From Ilumatobacteraceae bacterium (GTDB taxonomy: Bacteria; Actinomycetota; Acidimicrobiia; Acidimicrobiales; Ilumatobacteraceae): a stretch of DNA of 41,213 nucleotides. Below the pieces are notes generated by a model, which searched no databases, was not told the origin of the DNA, and worked only from the letters and a program-made list of their open reading frames with translations. Where the stretch lies: positions 1-41,213 of the forward strand of contig JAOBWK010000073.1 of assembly GCA_025463305.1 (NCBI GenBank). The letters run 5' to 3'. The translations under genes were made by a program, and so were the position numbers. Positions 7,187 through 14,509 of the stretch are shown here, in pieces. Numbering within the stretch: the first letter of the stretch is position 1; each line of letters starts with the position of its first letter.

Positions 7187-7969
7187 TCAGGTGGGGTCCT
7201 CGACGGGGACGGTGTAGTTGAGGACCAGGCGTCCACCGTCGGGGTAGACGGTCTGGCCGGTCATGTACGAGGCGTCGTCGCTGGCGAGGAAGGCGACGAC
7301 GGACGCGACCTCGTCGGGCCGACCGAAGCGGCCGGCCGGCGTGCGCGACATCACCATCCGGTGCTCGTCGTCGTTGCGGATGAACGGACCGGTGATCATC
7401 TCGGTGGCGATCGTGCCCGGCCCGACGCCGCACAACCGGATGCCGTACGGGGCGAGCGCGATCGATGCCGTTCCGGTGAGCTGGTTGAGGCCGCCCTTGG
7501 AGATCGCGTAGGTCGCGACCCGCGGGTTGGACAGGCGCGAGTTGATCGACGACATGTTGATGATCACGCCGCCGCGACCCTGAGCGATCATCTGCCGGGC
7601 CGCCGCCTGCACACCGAGGAACGGGCCCTTGAGGTTGACGGCGAGCACGGCCTCGTAGTCGGCCTCGGTGATGTCGAGGAAGTCCTGCACGATCGCGATG
7701 CCGGCGTTGTTGACCATGATGTCGATGCCGCCGAACACGGCGGCCGCCTCGGCGACGAGCGCGTCGACCTGGGCCTTGCTGCTCACGTCGGTGACGGTCG
7801 CATGGACCCGGTCCGACGGGCCGAGCTCGGCAGCGGTGGCGGCCAGGCCCTCGCCGTCGATGTCGGCGACCACGACGCGCGCGCCATCGGCCAGGAGGCG
7901 CACCGCGCAGGCCTTGCCGATGCCGCGGGCTGCGCCGGTGACGACGGCGACCTTGTTCTCGAACGTCAT
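7187..7969 (-). CDS. short-chain dehydrogenase/reductase
   Basis: A 260-residue classical SDR, probably NAD(P)-dependent. It has the cofactor turn TGAARGIG (about residues 11-18), NNAG in IDIMVNNAGI, and the catalytic triad: serine in INMSSINS, then Y-A-I-S-K (YxxxK) in VATYAISKGG. DIDGEGL after the second strand, with an acidic residue there, favours NAD over NADP. It ends with the usual MTGQTVYPDGG. The ATG at 7969 has GGAGGA upstream. It diverges from the ThDP decarboxylase operon across only 39 bp, so the two are probably regulated together. It may oxidise or reduce the aldehyde or alcohol tied to that pathway. Confidence 0.92.
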   Translation of the reverse strand: MTFENKVAVVTGAARGIGKACAVRLLADGARVVVADIDGEGLAATAAELGPSDRVHATVTDVSSKAQVDALVAEAAAVFGGIDIMVNNAGIAIVQDFLDITEADYEAVLAVNLKGPFLGVQAAARQMIAQGRGGVIINMSSINSRLSNPRVATYAISKGGLNQLTGTASIALAPYGIRLCGVGPGTIATEMITGPFIRNDDEHRMVMSRTPAGRFGRPDEVASVVAFLASDDASYMTGQTVYPDGGRLVLNYTVPVEDPT

Positions 7970-8008
7970 GGTGGTTCCTCCGCTTGATGGCTTGGTACAA
8001 CAGAGAGC

Positions 8009-8545
8009 ATGAATGTTGACGAGTTGGACAGAACAATCGAGATCGATTGGCCAGCCGCGCTGCACGGCGTGTTCCGGCGAGCCGGCGTCCGCCTCGTCAG
8101 CTACGTGCCCGACGCGGGGCACACGGCGTTGATCAACCTCTGCCTCGCCGACGATGACATCGTCACGAACGTGCTGACCACCGAGGAGGAGGGCATCGCG
8201 ATCTCGACGGGTGCCTGGCTCGGCGGCACGCGGGCCGCGATCCTGATGCAGTCGTCCGGCGTCGGGAACTGCATCAACATGCTCTCGCTGCCGGTCATCA
8301 CCCGAACACCACTGCTGATGCTGGTCACGATGCGGGGCGAGTGGGCCGAGTTCAACCCGTGGCAGAACCCGATGGGTCAGGCCACCCGGGCGAGCCTCGA
8401 GGCGATCGGCCTCACGGTGATGCGCGCCGACACGGCCACCGACGTCATCGAGACCGTCGACCAGGCGACCACGATGGCCTACGACGGTGATCAGCAGATC
8501 GCCGTCCTCGTCGGTCAACGCCTGCTCGGCAAGAAGCAGTGGTGA
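8009..8545 (+). CDS. ThDP-dependent decarboxylase, PYR-domain subunit (ComD-like)
   Basis: A 178-residue protein matching the N-terminal (PYR) half of ThDP-dependent decarboxylases. It resembles the alpha subunit of sulfopyruvate decarboxylase (ComD) and phosphonopyruvate decarboxylase. The key glutamate that activates ThDP is in VLTTEEEGIAISTGAWLGG (near residue 60). MQSSGVGNCINMLSLP and TPLLMLVTMRGEWAEFNPWQNPMG are typical of this group. The PP-domain partner is the next gene, overlapping by 4 bp. The pair forms one enzyme that decarboxylates a 2-oxo acid, but sulfopyruvate itself is unproven since no other coenzyme M or taurine genes are near. ATG 8009 diverges from the SDR gene. Confidence 0.88.
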   Translation: MNVDELDRTIEIDWPAALHGVFRRAGVRLVSYVPDAGHTALINLCLADDDIVTNVLTTEEEGIAISTGAWLGGTRAAILMQSSGVGNCINMLSLPVITRTPLLMLVTMRGEWAEFNPWQNPMGQATRASLEAIGLTVMRADTATDVIETVDQATTMAYDGDQQIAVLVGQRLLGKKQW

Positions 8546-9135
8546 CGGCGATGCCAGCTCTGCTCGAACGACGCGACGCCGTCGCCCGGCTCCTCGCCCA
8601 CCGAGGCGACGATCTCGTGGTGACCGGGCTGGGCTCGCCCACCTACGACGTGCACGCGTGTGGCGATCACGACGGCAACTACTACCTGTGGGGCGCGATG
8701 GGCGGCGCATCGCTCGTCGGCCTCGGCCTCGCCCAGGCCCGCCCGGATCGCCGGGTGCTCGTGATCACCGGCGATGGCGAGCAGCTGATGGCGCTCGGCG
8801 GGCTCGCCACCATCGCTGCAGCCCGCCCGACCAACCTCGACATCGTCGTGCTCGACAACGAGCACTACGGCGAGACCGGCATGCAGGCGAGCCACACCGG
8901 ACTCGGCATCGATCTCGCCGCGGTCGCGACGGCCATCGGGTTCACCGACAGCCGCGTCGTCGCCACGGACGACGAGCTCGCGCAGCTCATCGCTGATCGC
9001 TTCGCGCCGGCTGCCGGTCCCCGCCTGGCCGTGCTGAAGATCCGTGCGGAGAACCTGCCGCGAAGCATGCCGTCGCGCGATGCCGTGTTCATCAAGAACC
9101 GCTTCCGCGCCCACCTCGGGTTGGCCCCCAACTGA
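8542..9135 (+). CDS. ThDP-dependent decarboxylase, PP-domain subunit (ComE-like)
   Basis: A 197-residue protein matching the C-terminal (PP) half of ThDP enzymes, as in sulfopyruvate decarboxylase beta. The ThDP/Mg signature is intact: GDGEQLMALGGL followed about 20 residues later by VVLDNEHYGETG. YYLWGAMGGASLVGLGLA is also typical. GTG 8542 is chosen because it gives a GTGA overlap with the stop of the alpha subunit gene; GTG 8539 and ATG 8551 are in-frame alternatives. Coupled translation suits a 1:1 complex. The FAD oxidoreductase and PxpA-like genes follow at 16 bp and 42 bp, so all four probably form one operon. Confidence 0.89.
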   Translation: MTAMPALLERRDAVARLLAHRGDDLVVTGLGSPTYDVHACGDHDGNYYLWGAMGGASLVGLGLAQARPDRRVLVITGDGEQLMALGGLATIAAARPTNLDIVVLDNEHYGETGMQASHTGLGIDLAAVATAIGFTDSRVVATDDELAQLIADRFAPAAGPRLAVLKIRAENLPRSMPSRDAVFIKNRFRAHLGLAPN

Positions 9136-9151
9136 TGCGACGCACCGGCCA

Positions 9152-10333
9152 GTGATCGACCCGTCGCGAACCAGTCGGGTCGTCATCGTCGGCGGCGCGA
9201 TCGTCGGCAGCTGCTGCGCGTGGGAGCTCCGCCGCGCCGGCCACACCGGCCCGATCACCGTGGTCGACCGCGACATGTCCTACGCGCGCTCGTCGACGGC
9301 TTTGTCCGCAGCGTCCATCCGCACCCAGTTCGGCACGCCGACCTGCATCGCGATGAGCCTGCACGCCGTCGACCTCTTCCGCGACCTGGCGACGCAGTTC
9401 GGCGAGAACGATGCGCACATCGACTACGTCGAGGGCGGGTACCTGATCCTCGGCACACCCGCGCAGATCGCCGAGCGCACGACCGCCGTCGAGATGCAGC
9501 GCACCCACGGCGCCGACGTCATCTGGCTCACCGGCGACGACCTGGTCTCGCGGTTCCCGCAGCTCGACTTCACCGGGGTCGGCATCGGCACGTTCGGCCT
9601 GTCCGGCGAGGGCTGGTTCGATGCGTGGAGCCTGCTCTCGCTCGTCAAGCGCGCCGCCCGGCGTCTGGGTGTCGAGTACCGCGAGGCGGCGGTGACGGGC
9701 TTCGCGATCGTGGGCGATGCCGTCGCCGGGGTGCGGCTGGCCTCGGGCGAGGTGCTCTCGTGCGACACGTGCGTGCTCGCGGCCGGTGCGCTGTCGGGAC
9801 GGCTCGCGGCGCTCGCCGGCATCGATCTGCCGATCGTGCCCAAGAAGCGGTCGGTGTTCAACTTCGAGGCACCGGTCGACAAGGTCGGGTTCCCGATGTT
9901 GTTCGACTCGTCGGGCATCTGGGTGCGCCCCGAGGGCAACGGGTTCATCGGTGGGATCCAACCGGTTGCCGCGGACGACCACGACGCGGACGACGACTTC
10001 GAACCGCACCGCGACCTCTTCGACGACGTCTACTGGCCGTTGCTCGTCGAACGGATCCCGGCCATGGACCAGCTGCGGATGAGGCGGTCGTGGGCCGGCC
10101 ACTACGAGGTCAACCTGCTCGACCACAACGCGGTCATCGGCCCCCACGACGAGCTCGCCAACCTGGTGTTCGCCACCGGCTTCTCCGGGCACGGCGTGAT
10201 GCACGCCCCGGCGGCCGGGCGAGGCGTCGCCGAGCTGATCACCACGGGCGGTTACGCCACGATCGATCTCACACCACTCGGCTGGGAGCGGATCCGCGAC
10301 CGGGTTCCGATGCACGAGACGATCGTCTACTGA
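9152..10333 (+). CDS. FAD-dependent oxidoreductase, DAO (sarcosine/glycine oxidase-like) family
   Basis: A 393-residue flavoenzyme of the D-amino-acid oxidase / sarcosine oxidase superfamily. The N-terminus has the FAD-binding strand and turn VVIVGGAIVGSCCAWEL (about residues 10-26). ASIRTQFGTPT, GGYLILGT, TCVLAAGALSG and the C-terminal NLVFATGFSGHGVMHAPAAGRGVAEL (FAD-contacting) are all in place. Members oxidise the C-N bond of N-methyl, cyclic or D-amino acids. The start is GTG 9152, 16 bp after the preceding stop; upstream in-frame sequence overlaps the decarboxylase gene and reads as its shadow. Context suggests it feeds an imino or 2-oxo acid to or from the decarboxylase, but this is inference. 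Confidence 0.9.
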   Translation: MIDPSRTSRVVIVGGAIVGSCCAWELRRAGHTGPITVVDRDMSYARSSTALSAASIRTQFGTPTCIAMSLHAVDLFRDLATQFGENDAHIDYVEGGYLILGTPAQIAERTTAVEMQRTHGADVIWLTGDDLVSRFPQLDFTGVGIGTFGLSGEGWFDAWSLLSLVKRAARRLGVEYREAAVTGFAIVGDAVAGVRLASGEVLSCDTCVLAAGALSGRLAALAGIDLPIVPKKRSVFNFEAPVDKVGFPMLFDSSGIWVRPEGNGFIGGIQPVAADDHDADDDFEPHRDLFDDVYWPLLVERIPAMDQLRMRRSWAGHYEVNLLDHNAVIGPHDELANLVFATGFSGHGVMHAPAAGRGVAELITTGGYATIDLTPLGWERIRDRVPMHETIVY

Positions 10334-10375
10334 GATGCTGTGGGGACCGGAATCCAACGACGACAGGAGCACACG

Positions 10376-11140
10376 ATGCACACGATCGATCTGAACTCGG
10401 ACCTCGGCGAGGGGTTCGGGCCGTGGACGATGGGCGACGACGCGGCCATGCTCTCCGTCGTCAGCAGCGCCAACATCGCCTGCGGTGGACACGCTGGCGA
10501 CCCGGAGACCATGTACGACACCTGCCGCATCGCCGCCCAGCACGGCGTCGTCATCGGCGCACACCCGTCGTACGTCGACCGTGAGGGCTTCGGCCGCCGG
10601 GTCATCCCGATGCGTCCGGACGAGATCGGGCGGATGGTGGTGACGCAGGTCGGTGCACTCGCGGCCATCGCCCGCCTGGCCGGTACGGAGGTGCGCTACA
10701 TCAAGCCGCACGGGGCGCTCGGCAACGTCGCCGCCGCGGATGTCGCCGTCGCCAACGGCATCATCGACGCGGTGCGAACGGCGTTCCCGGCGATGGCGAT
10801 CCTCGCGATCTCTGGCACCCAGCTCGAAGTGGCCGCACGCGCCGCCGGGGTCGAGGTGTACTCCGAGATCTTCGCCGACCGCGCCTACCAGCCCAACGGC
10901 CAGCTGGTCCCGCGCAGCCAGCCCGGCGCCGTGATCCACGATGCCGACCAGGCCGCGCAGCGGCTGATCTCCTTCGTGGAGAGCGGGCGGATGGACGTCC
11001 TCGGTGGCGAGCCGATCGAGCTCGCAGCCCATTCGATCTGCGTCCACGGCGACACGCCGGGAGCGGTCGACATGGCCCGCCACGTGCGTGCCCGGCTCGT
11101 CGACGCAGGCCTCCCGACGCGCCCGTTCCTGCCGAACTGA
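10376..11140 (+). CDS. pxpA: PxpA / LamB-YcsF family protein (5-oxoprolinase subunit A-like)
   Basis: A 254-residue LamB/YcsF-family protein. The N-terminal signature DLNSDLGEGFGPW, the ANIACGGHAGDP stretch, VVIGAHPSYVDREGFGRR and YIKPHGALGN match PxpA. PxpA is the subunit that, with PxpB and PxpC, hydrolyses 5-oxoproline to glutamate with ATP. The length is normal. ATG 10376 has an ACAGGAG ribosome site. No pxpB or pxpC gene lies in the window and the neighbours are a ThDP decarboxylase and an FAD oxidoreductase, so it may act on a related lactam or work with partners encoded elsewhere. It is the last gene of its operon. Confidence 0.9.
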   Translation: MHTIDLNSDLGEGFGPWTMGDDAAMLSVVSSANIACGGHAGDPETMYDTCRIAAQHGVVIGAHPSYVDREGFGRRVIPMRPDEIGRMVVTQVGALAAIARLAGTEVRYIKPHGALGNVAAADVAVANGIIDAVRTAFPAMAILAISGTQLEVAARAAGVEVYSEIFADRAYQPNGQLVPRSQPGAVIHDADQAAQRLISFVESGRMDVLGGEPIELAAHSICVHGDTPGAVDMARHVRARLVDAGLPTRPFLPN

Positions 11141-11179
11141 TCCGGCCACAACGATGCCGGCTGCCCGCCGGAGGGTCGA

Positions 11180-11629
11180 TCAGCGCTGCTTGCCCGCCAG
11201 GAACAGCTCGATCGCCTTGGCCACGCGACGGGCCCGCGTCTCGTCGGTCTTCGCGCCGTTGATGTTGTCGATGTGGTAGCGCTGCAGGCTGTTCGACAGC
11301 CCGGCGAAGAACCGTGCGGCCGCCGGGTCGGCCGCGAGCGCCCGCTCCAGATCCTCGGGAACGGTGACGGTCCGCGGCTCGTCGGCCACCGTGAGCGTGA
11401 CGGAGATCGGGTCCCCGCCCTGCAGGCCGGTGGCCTTGCGGATGGCCGCGCTGACGCTGACGAGGGACTTGCCCGCCATCACGCCGATCGTGGTGCTGTA
11501 CTCGTAACCGTTGACGTTCACCAGCACGGCGGGCCGTTTTCCGGCGCCGAGTGCCTCGATCACGGCGGGTGGCACCTCGATGCCGGTGTTGTTGCCGAAG
11601 GCCGACAGGGTCGTGTCGAACGTCGGCAT
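11180..11629 (-). CDS. DUF1905 / YdeI-like (OmpD-associated) domain protein
   Basis: A 149-residue protein in two parts. Residues 1 to about 83 match DUF1905, a small beta-barrel fold (FDTTLSAFGNNTGIEVPPAVIEALG, VNGYEYSTTIGVMAGKSLVSVSAAIRKATG). Residues about 90-149 are the helical YdeI/OmdA tail (VPEDLERALAADPAAARFFAGLSNSLQRYHIDNI...ETRARRVAKAIELF). The pairing is common in soil bacteria and associated with bacteriocin-protection proteins, but its biochemical role is unknown. It lies 3 bp after the next gene on the same strand (ending 11633), so the two form a pair. It converges with the PxpA gene across 39 bp. Confidence 0.85.
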   Translation of the reverse strand: MPTFDTTLSAFGNNTGIEVPPAVIEALGAGKRPAVLVNVNGYEYSTTIGVMAGKSLVSVSAAIRKATGLQGGDPISVTLTVADEPRTVTVPEDLERALAADPAAARFFAGLSNSLQRYHIDNINGAKTDETRARRVAKAIELFLAGKQR

Positions 11630-11632
11630 CGG

Positions 11633-12094
11633 TCAGTACTCGCCCTTGACCACGAAGTAGGACCCGCGGATCGTGCCCGCGAGCTTCGACTTCTGCCGGG
11701 CGAACTTGAACTTCTCGGCGAGCTCGTCAGGGATCTCCATCCCATCGGAGAGCTTGAACCCGACGGCGCGCTTCTTCAGGTCATCGGCGTCGTACATCAC
11801 GTTGATCGAGAGACCGCTCTCGTAGAACACGTACGCCATCCGCAGCGTCTCGACCTGGAACATCGTCGCCTCGAGCGGCGGTGAGGCGATGACGATGTCC
11901 CGTTCCTTGATGATCTTGGTGACCCAGTCGACGGCCTTCTTCGCCTTGGCCGCGGGCTCCACGGTGAAGACGTGGTCGTACTTGTTCTTGAAGTAGCGCG
12001 CCTCGTTCGCGCGCAGGCCGGCCAGCGCTGCCGCCACGGGCGACGACTCCAACCCGACCGTCGACACCGTCTGGAAATCCACCACGTAGGACAT
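11633..12094 (-). CDS. conserved-looking hypothetical protein
   Basis: A 153-residue soluble protein I cannot place in a family. It is rich in charged residues and short alternating strands and helices (YFKNKYDHVFTVEPAAKAKKAVDWVTKIIKERD, AYVFYESGLSINVMYDADDLKKRAVGFKLSDG, KFKFARQKSKLAGTIRGSYFVVKGEY). No cysteine pair, P-loop, transmembrane segment or signal peptide is visible. The start at ATG 12094 has a strong GAGGAG site at good spacing, so the gene is almost certainly real. It is co-transcribed with the DUF1905 gene (3 bp apart) and diverges from the chromate transporter gene. Confidence 0.78.
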   Translation of the reverse strand: MSYVVDFQTVSTVGLESSPVAAALAGLRANEARYFKNKYDHVFTVEPAAKAKKAVDWVTKIIKERDIVIASPPLEATMFQVETLRMAYVFYESGLSINVMYDADDLKKRAVGFKLSDGMEIPDELAEKFKFARQKSKLAGTIRGSYFVVKGEY

Positions 12095-12177
12095 CGAAGC
12101 TCCTCATCACCGCGTCGGCCCCACCGACGACGAGGGGCAGATTAGCGGCCGCGAGCCGCTTGTGTAGCGTGCGCCGG

Positions 12178-13347
12178 ATGGCCTCGGCGCACCCATCGGC
12201 GGACCGACCCAGGGTCGGGTTGGGTGAGGTTCTGATCCAATGGGGCCGCATCGGCTGCATCGGCTTCGGCGGGCCGCCGACCCACATCGCGTTGCTGCGC
12301 GACCTGTGCGTCGATCGGAACCAATGGCTCGACCCGGCCGAGTTCGAGGACGCGATCGCAGCGTGCAACCTGTTGCCGGGGCCCGCATCCACCCAGCTCG
12401 CCATCCTCAGCGCGTGGACCGTCGCGGGACCGATCGGTGCCGTCGCCGGCGGGCTCGCCTTCATCCTGCCGGGCTTGATCATGATCCTCGGGCTCGCCGC
12501 CGTCTTCCTCGTCGCGTCGCCCCCGACGTGGATCCTGGCCGCCGGTGCCGGTGCGGGCGCAGCCGTCGCGGCGGTCGCCGTGCACGCGGGTGCCGGCCTG
12601 GCGCCGGCGAGCTGGCGGCGGGCGCACGCCCGCCGGCGCTGGCTCGTGTACGCCGCGCTCGGTGCCGTGGCGGCAGCCACCATCGGACCGTTGCTCGCCA
12701 TCGTCCTCATCGGCTGCGGCGCGATCGAGCTCGGGTTCCGTCGCCTTGCCAGATCCGACCGTGTCGGCGCGCACGCGAACGCATTCCTGCTCGGCGCGGC
12801 GGCCGTGACGAGCGGCGGTCTCCTGGGAATCGGGTGGGTCGCTCTCAAGGTCGGCGCGCTCTCCTACGGAGGCGGGTTCGTGATCATCCCGCTGATGCAG
12901 CACGACGCGGTCCAGCACTACCACTGGATGACGAACAGCCAGTTCCTCGATGCCGTCGCGCTCGGCCAGATCACACCCGGACCCGTCGTGCAGACCGTGG
13001 CGGTCGTCGGCTACGCGGCAGCCGGTGTCGGCGGTGGCCTGCTCGCGGCGGCCGTCGCGTTCGCACCGTCGTTCGCCTTCGTGCTGGTCGGGGCACCGCG
13101 CTTCCAAGCCCTCCGTCGCAACGCCGCGGCGCGAGCGTTCCTCGACGGTGCGGGTCCAGCGGCGATCGGCGCGATCATCGGCGTGGCGATCCCTCTGGCG
13201 CTCGCGCTCGGTCAGCGATGGCAGCTGGCGCTGCTCTGCGGAGCATCACTGTCGCTGTTCGTGCTCCGCCGCACCGTCGTGGTGACACTGCTCCTCGCTG
13301 CGGCGATCGGCATCGTGGTCGTTCAGCTGGGTGCGCCGCTGCCCTGA
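12178..13347 (+). CDS. chrA: ChrA-type chromate transporter
   Basis: A 389-residue multi-pass membrane protein with the duplicated CHR domain. The first copy has IGCIGFGGPPTHIALLRDLCVD then NLLPGPASTQLAI. The second has VGALSYGGGFVIIPLMQHD then ALGQITPGPVVQTVAVVGY. The GFGGP and LPGP/TPGP motifs identify the family, which exports chromate or related oxyanions such as sulfate. ATG 12178 is preferred to an upstream in-frame start because the family motif begins about 25 residues later. No ChrB-like regulator is adjacent. The last 25 bp overlap the end of the convergent membrane-protein gene. Confidence 0.93.
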   Translation: MASAHPSADRPRVGLGEVLIQWGRIGCIGFGGPPTHIALLRDLCVDRNQWLDPAEFEDAIAACNLLPGPASTQLAILSAWTVAGPIGAVAGGLAFILPGLIMILGLAAVFLVASPPTWILAAGAGAGAAVAAVAVHAGAGLAPASWRRAHARRRWLVYAALGAVAAATIGPLLAIVLIGCGAIELGFRRLARSDRVGAHANAFLLGAAAVTSGGLLGIGWVALKVGALSYGGGFVIIPLMQHDAVQHYHWMTNSQFLDAVALGQITPGPVVQTVAVVGYAAAGVGGGLLAAAVAFAPSFAFVLVGAPRFQALRRNAAARAFLDGAGPAAIGAIIGVAIPLALALGQRWQLALLCGASLSLFVLRRTVVVTLLLAAAIGIVVVQLGAPLP

Positions 13348-13883
13348 CTCGGCGCCGATCCGTGTCGCTGGCGGGCGACGGCCAGCACGGCACCGGCGAG
13401 GGCCGCCGACAGCACGCCGCCGATGAGGTCGCGTCCGCTCTGGGTGGCCGCCTTGAGCACGAACAGGTGCACCAGCGATGCACCGAACAGCGGCGCCCAC
13501 GCCGTGTCACGGGCGGACGTGTCGGCGATGTGGCCGAGCAGCAGCACGTTCCAGAGGATGTGCCCGGAGAACGCCCAGTCGAGCTTCAGCGCGATCGGGC
13601 TGATGATGGCCGCACCGGCGAACGACAGCCACCAGCGCGGCGTGAGCTCGTGGCGCACCTCGACGAGGTACGGCACCGCGAGGCCGAACAGCGGGAAGAC
13701 GTACCAGTACAGCGCGGTCTTCGGTGGGAGGAGGAACGCGAAGGCCGTCCCGAACGCGACCGTCGAGCCGACGACGACGAGCCACCTCGGGCCATGCGCC
13801 ACCGCAGCGCCGGGCGACGACGGCACGGTGGCCGCACGGCTCCGGCCGGACGTCGCCCACTTCGTCCACGTGCGAGGTCTCAC
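13323..13883 (-). CDS. hypothetical integral membrane protein
   Basis: A 186-residue protein with about four hydrophobic segments: WLVVVGSTVAFGTAFAFLL, ALYWYVFPLFGLAVPYLVEV, WWLSFAGAAIISPIALKL, and a C-terminal IGGVLSAALAGAVLAVA. The middle holds HILWNVLLLGHIADTSARDT. I recognise no family. GTG 13883 is chosen because it overlaps the TGA of the upstream CDF-like gene (GTGA) and would couple translation. A GGAGG stands 13 bases further upstream, rather far. It ends inside the convergent ChrA gene, with 25 bp shared. It is the third gene of a leftward membrane-protein set. Confidence 0.7.
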   Translation of the reverse strand: MRPRTWTKWATSGRSRAATVPSSPGAAVAHGPRWLVVVGSTVAFGTAFAFLLPPKTALYWYVFPLFGLAVPYLVEVRHELTPRWWLSFAGAAIISPIALKLDWAFSGHILWNVLLLGHIADTSARDTAWAPLFGASLVHLFVLKAATQSGRDLIGGVLSAALAGAVLAVARQRHGSAPSQGSGAPS

Positions 13884-14482
13884 TGCCCAGACCGTACCTC
13901 CGACGACGCGTCGGCGGTGAAGATGTGCCGCGCTTCGCGGCAGGCGTAGTAGACGATCACCAGCCCCGCCGCCGGATCGGCCCACCACCAGCCGGCGGCG
14001 GCGTCGAGCGTGATGCCCACCAGGACCGCCACCGCCAGCACGCCATCGATGAACGTGACGCGACCCTCGGTCTCCAGCACCGGGTTGGTGAGGGCACGGC
14101 CCGTCCGGGTCTTGCCGGCGGCGAGCGCGAACATCACGACCGCGGTCAGCGACGTCCAGACGATGCCAGCCACGCTCAGCCGGGCGTGATGCCGGGCGAT
14201 CAGCGAGACGGCAGATTGCACGAGGAGGTACGCCGCGAGCGCGAGGAACGCACCGCCGATCAGTCGCAGCGCCCGCCGTTGACGTGCGTCACCCTCGCAC
14301 GACAGCTCCCACAGCACGACCGTGCTCGCGCCGATCTCGATCAAGCTGTCGAGGCCGAAACCGGCCAGCGCCACCGATGACGCCCGGACTGCGCTGACCG
14401 CGAGCACGACGACCCCGACCACGTTCCAGCCCAGCGTCGTCCGCTCCAGCAGCACGCCGCGTCGGTGGAGGGCGTCGGACAC
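13880..14482 (-). CDS. CDF-like cation transporter, membrane domain only
   Basis: A 200-residue membrane protein resembling the transmembrane domain of cation diffusion facilitators. TM2 carries SVALAGFGLDSLIEIGAS and TM5 carries FIDGVLAVAVLVGITLDAA followed by WADPAAGLVIVYYA. These are the places where CDF proteins hold the metal-binding D/H residues. The usual HxxxD of TM2 reads as D-S-L-I-E here, so metal selectivity may differ or be lost. The cytoplasmic C-terminal domain of typical CDFs is missing. It starts at 14482, 27 bp after the YeiH-like gene, and overlaps the following membrane-protein gene by 4 bp. Confidence 0.75.
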   Translation of the reverse strand: MSDALHRRGVLLERTTLGWNVVGVVVLAVSAVRASSVALAGFGLDSLIEIGASTVVLWELSCEGDARQRRALRLIGGAFLALAAYLLVQSAVSLIARHHARLSVAGIVWTSLTAVVMFALAAGKTRTGRALTNPVLETEGRVTFIDGVLAVAVLVGITLDAAAGWWWADPAAGLVIVYYACREARHIFTADASSEVRSGQ

Positions 14483-14509
14483 CGCGACAGTGTGACGCGT
14501 CAGCCAGGC

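Noticed and set aside
7970..8008. TTGGTACAA in the 39-bp divergent gap between SDR and ComD-like genes as a GntR operator
   Set aside because: Only a short near-palindrome and no GntR gene nearby. Not distinguishable from chance.
9092..11149. Very long minus-strand open frame (685 codons) opposite the FAD oxidoreductase and PxpA-like genes
   Set aside because: It is rich in Arg, Asp, Val and Gly with no family motif, while the plus strand has clear FAD and LamB/YcsF motifs. High GC leaves the antisense frame open.
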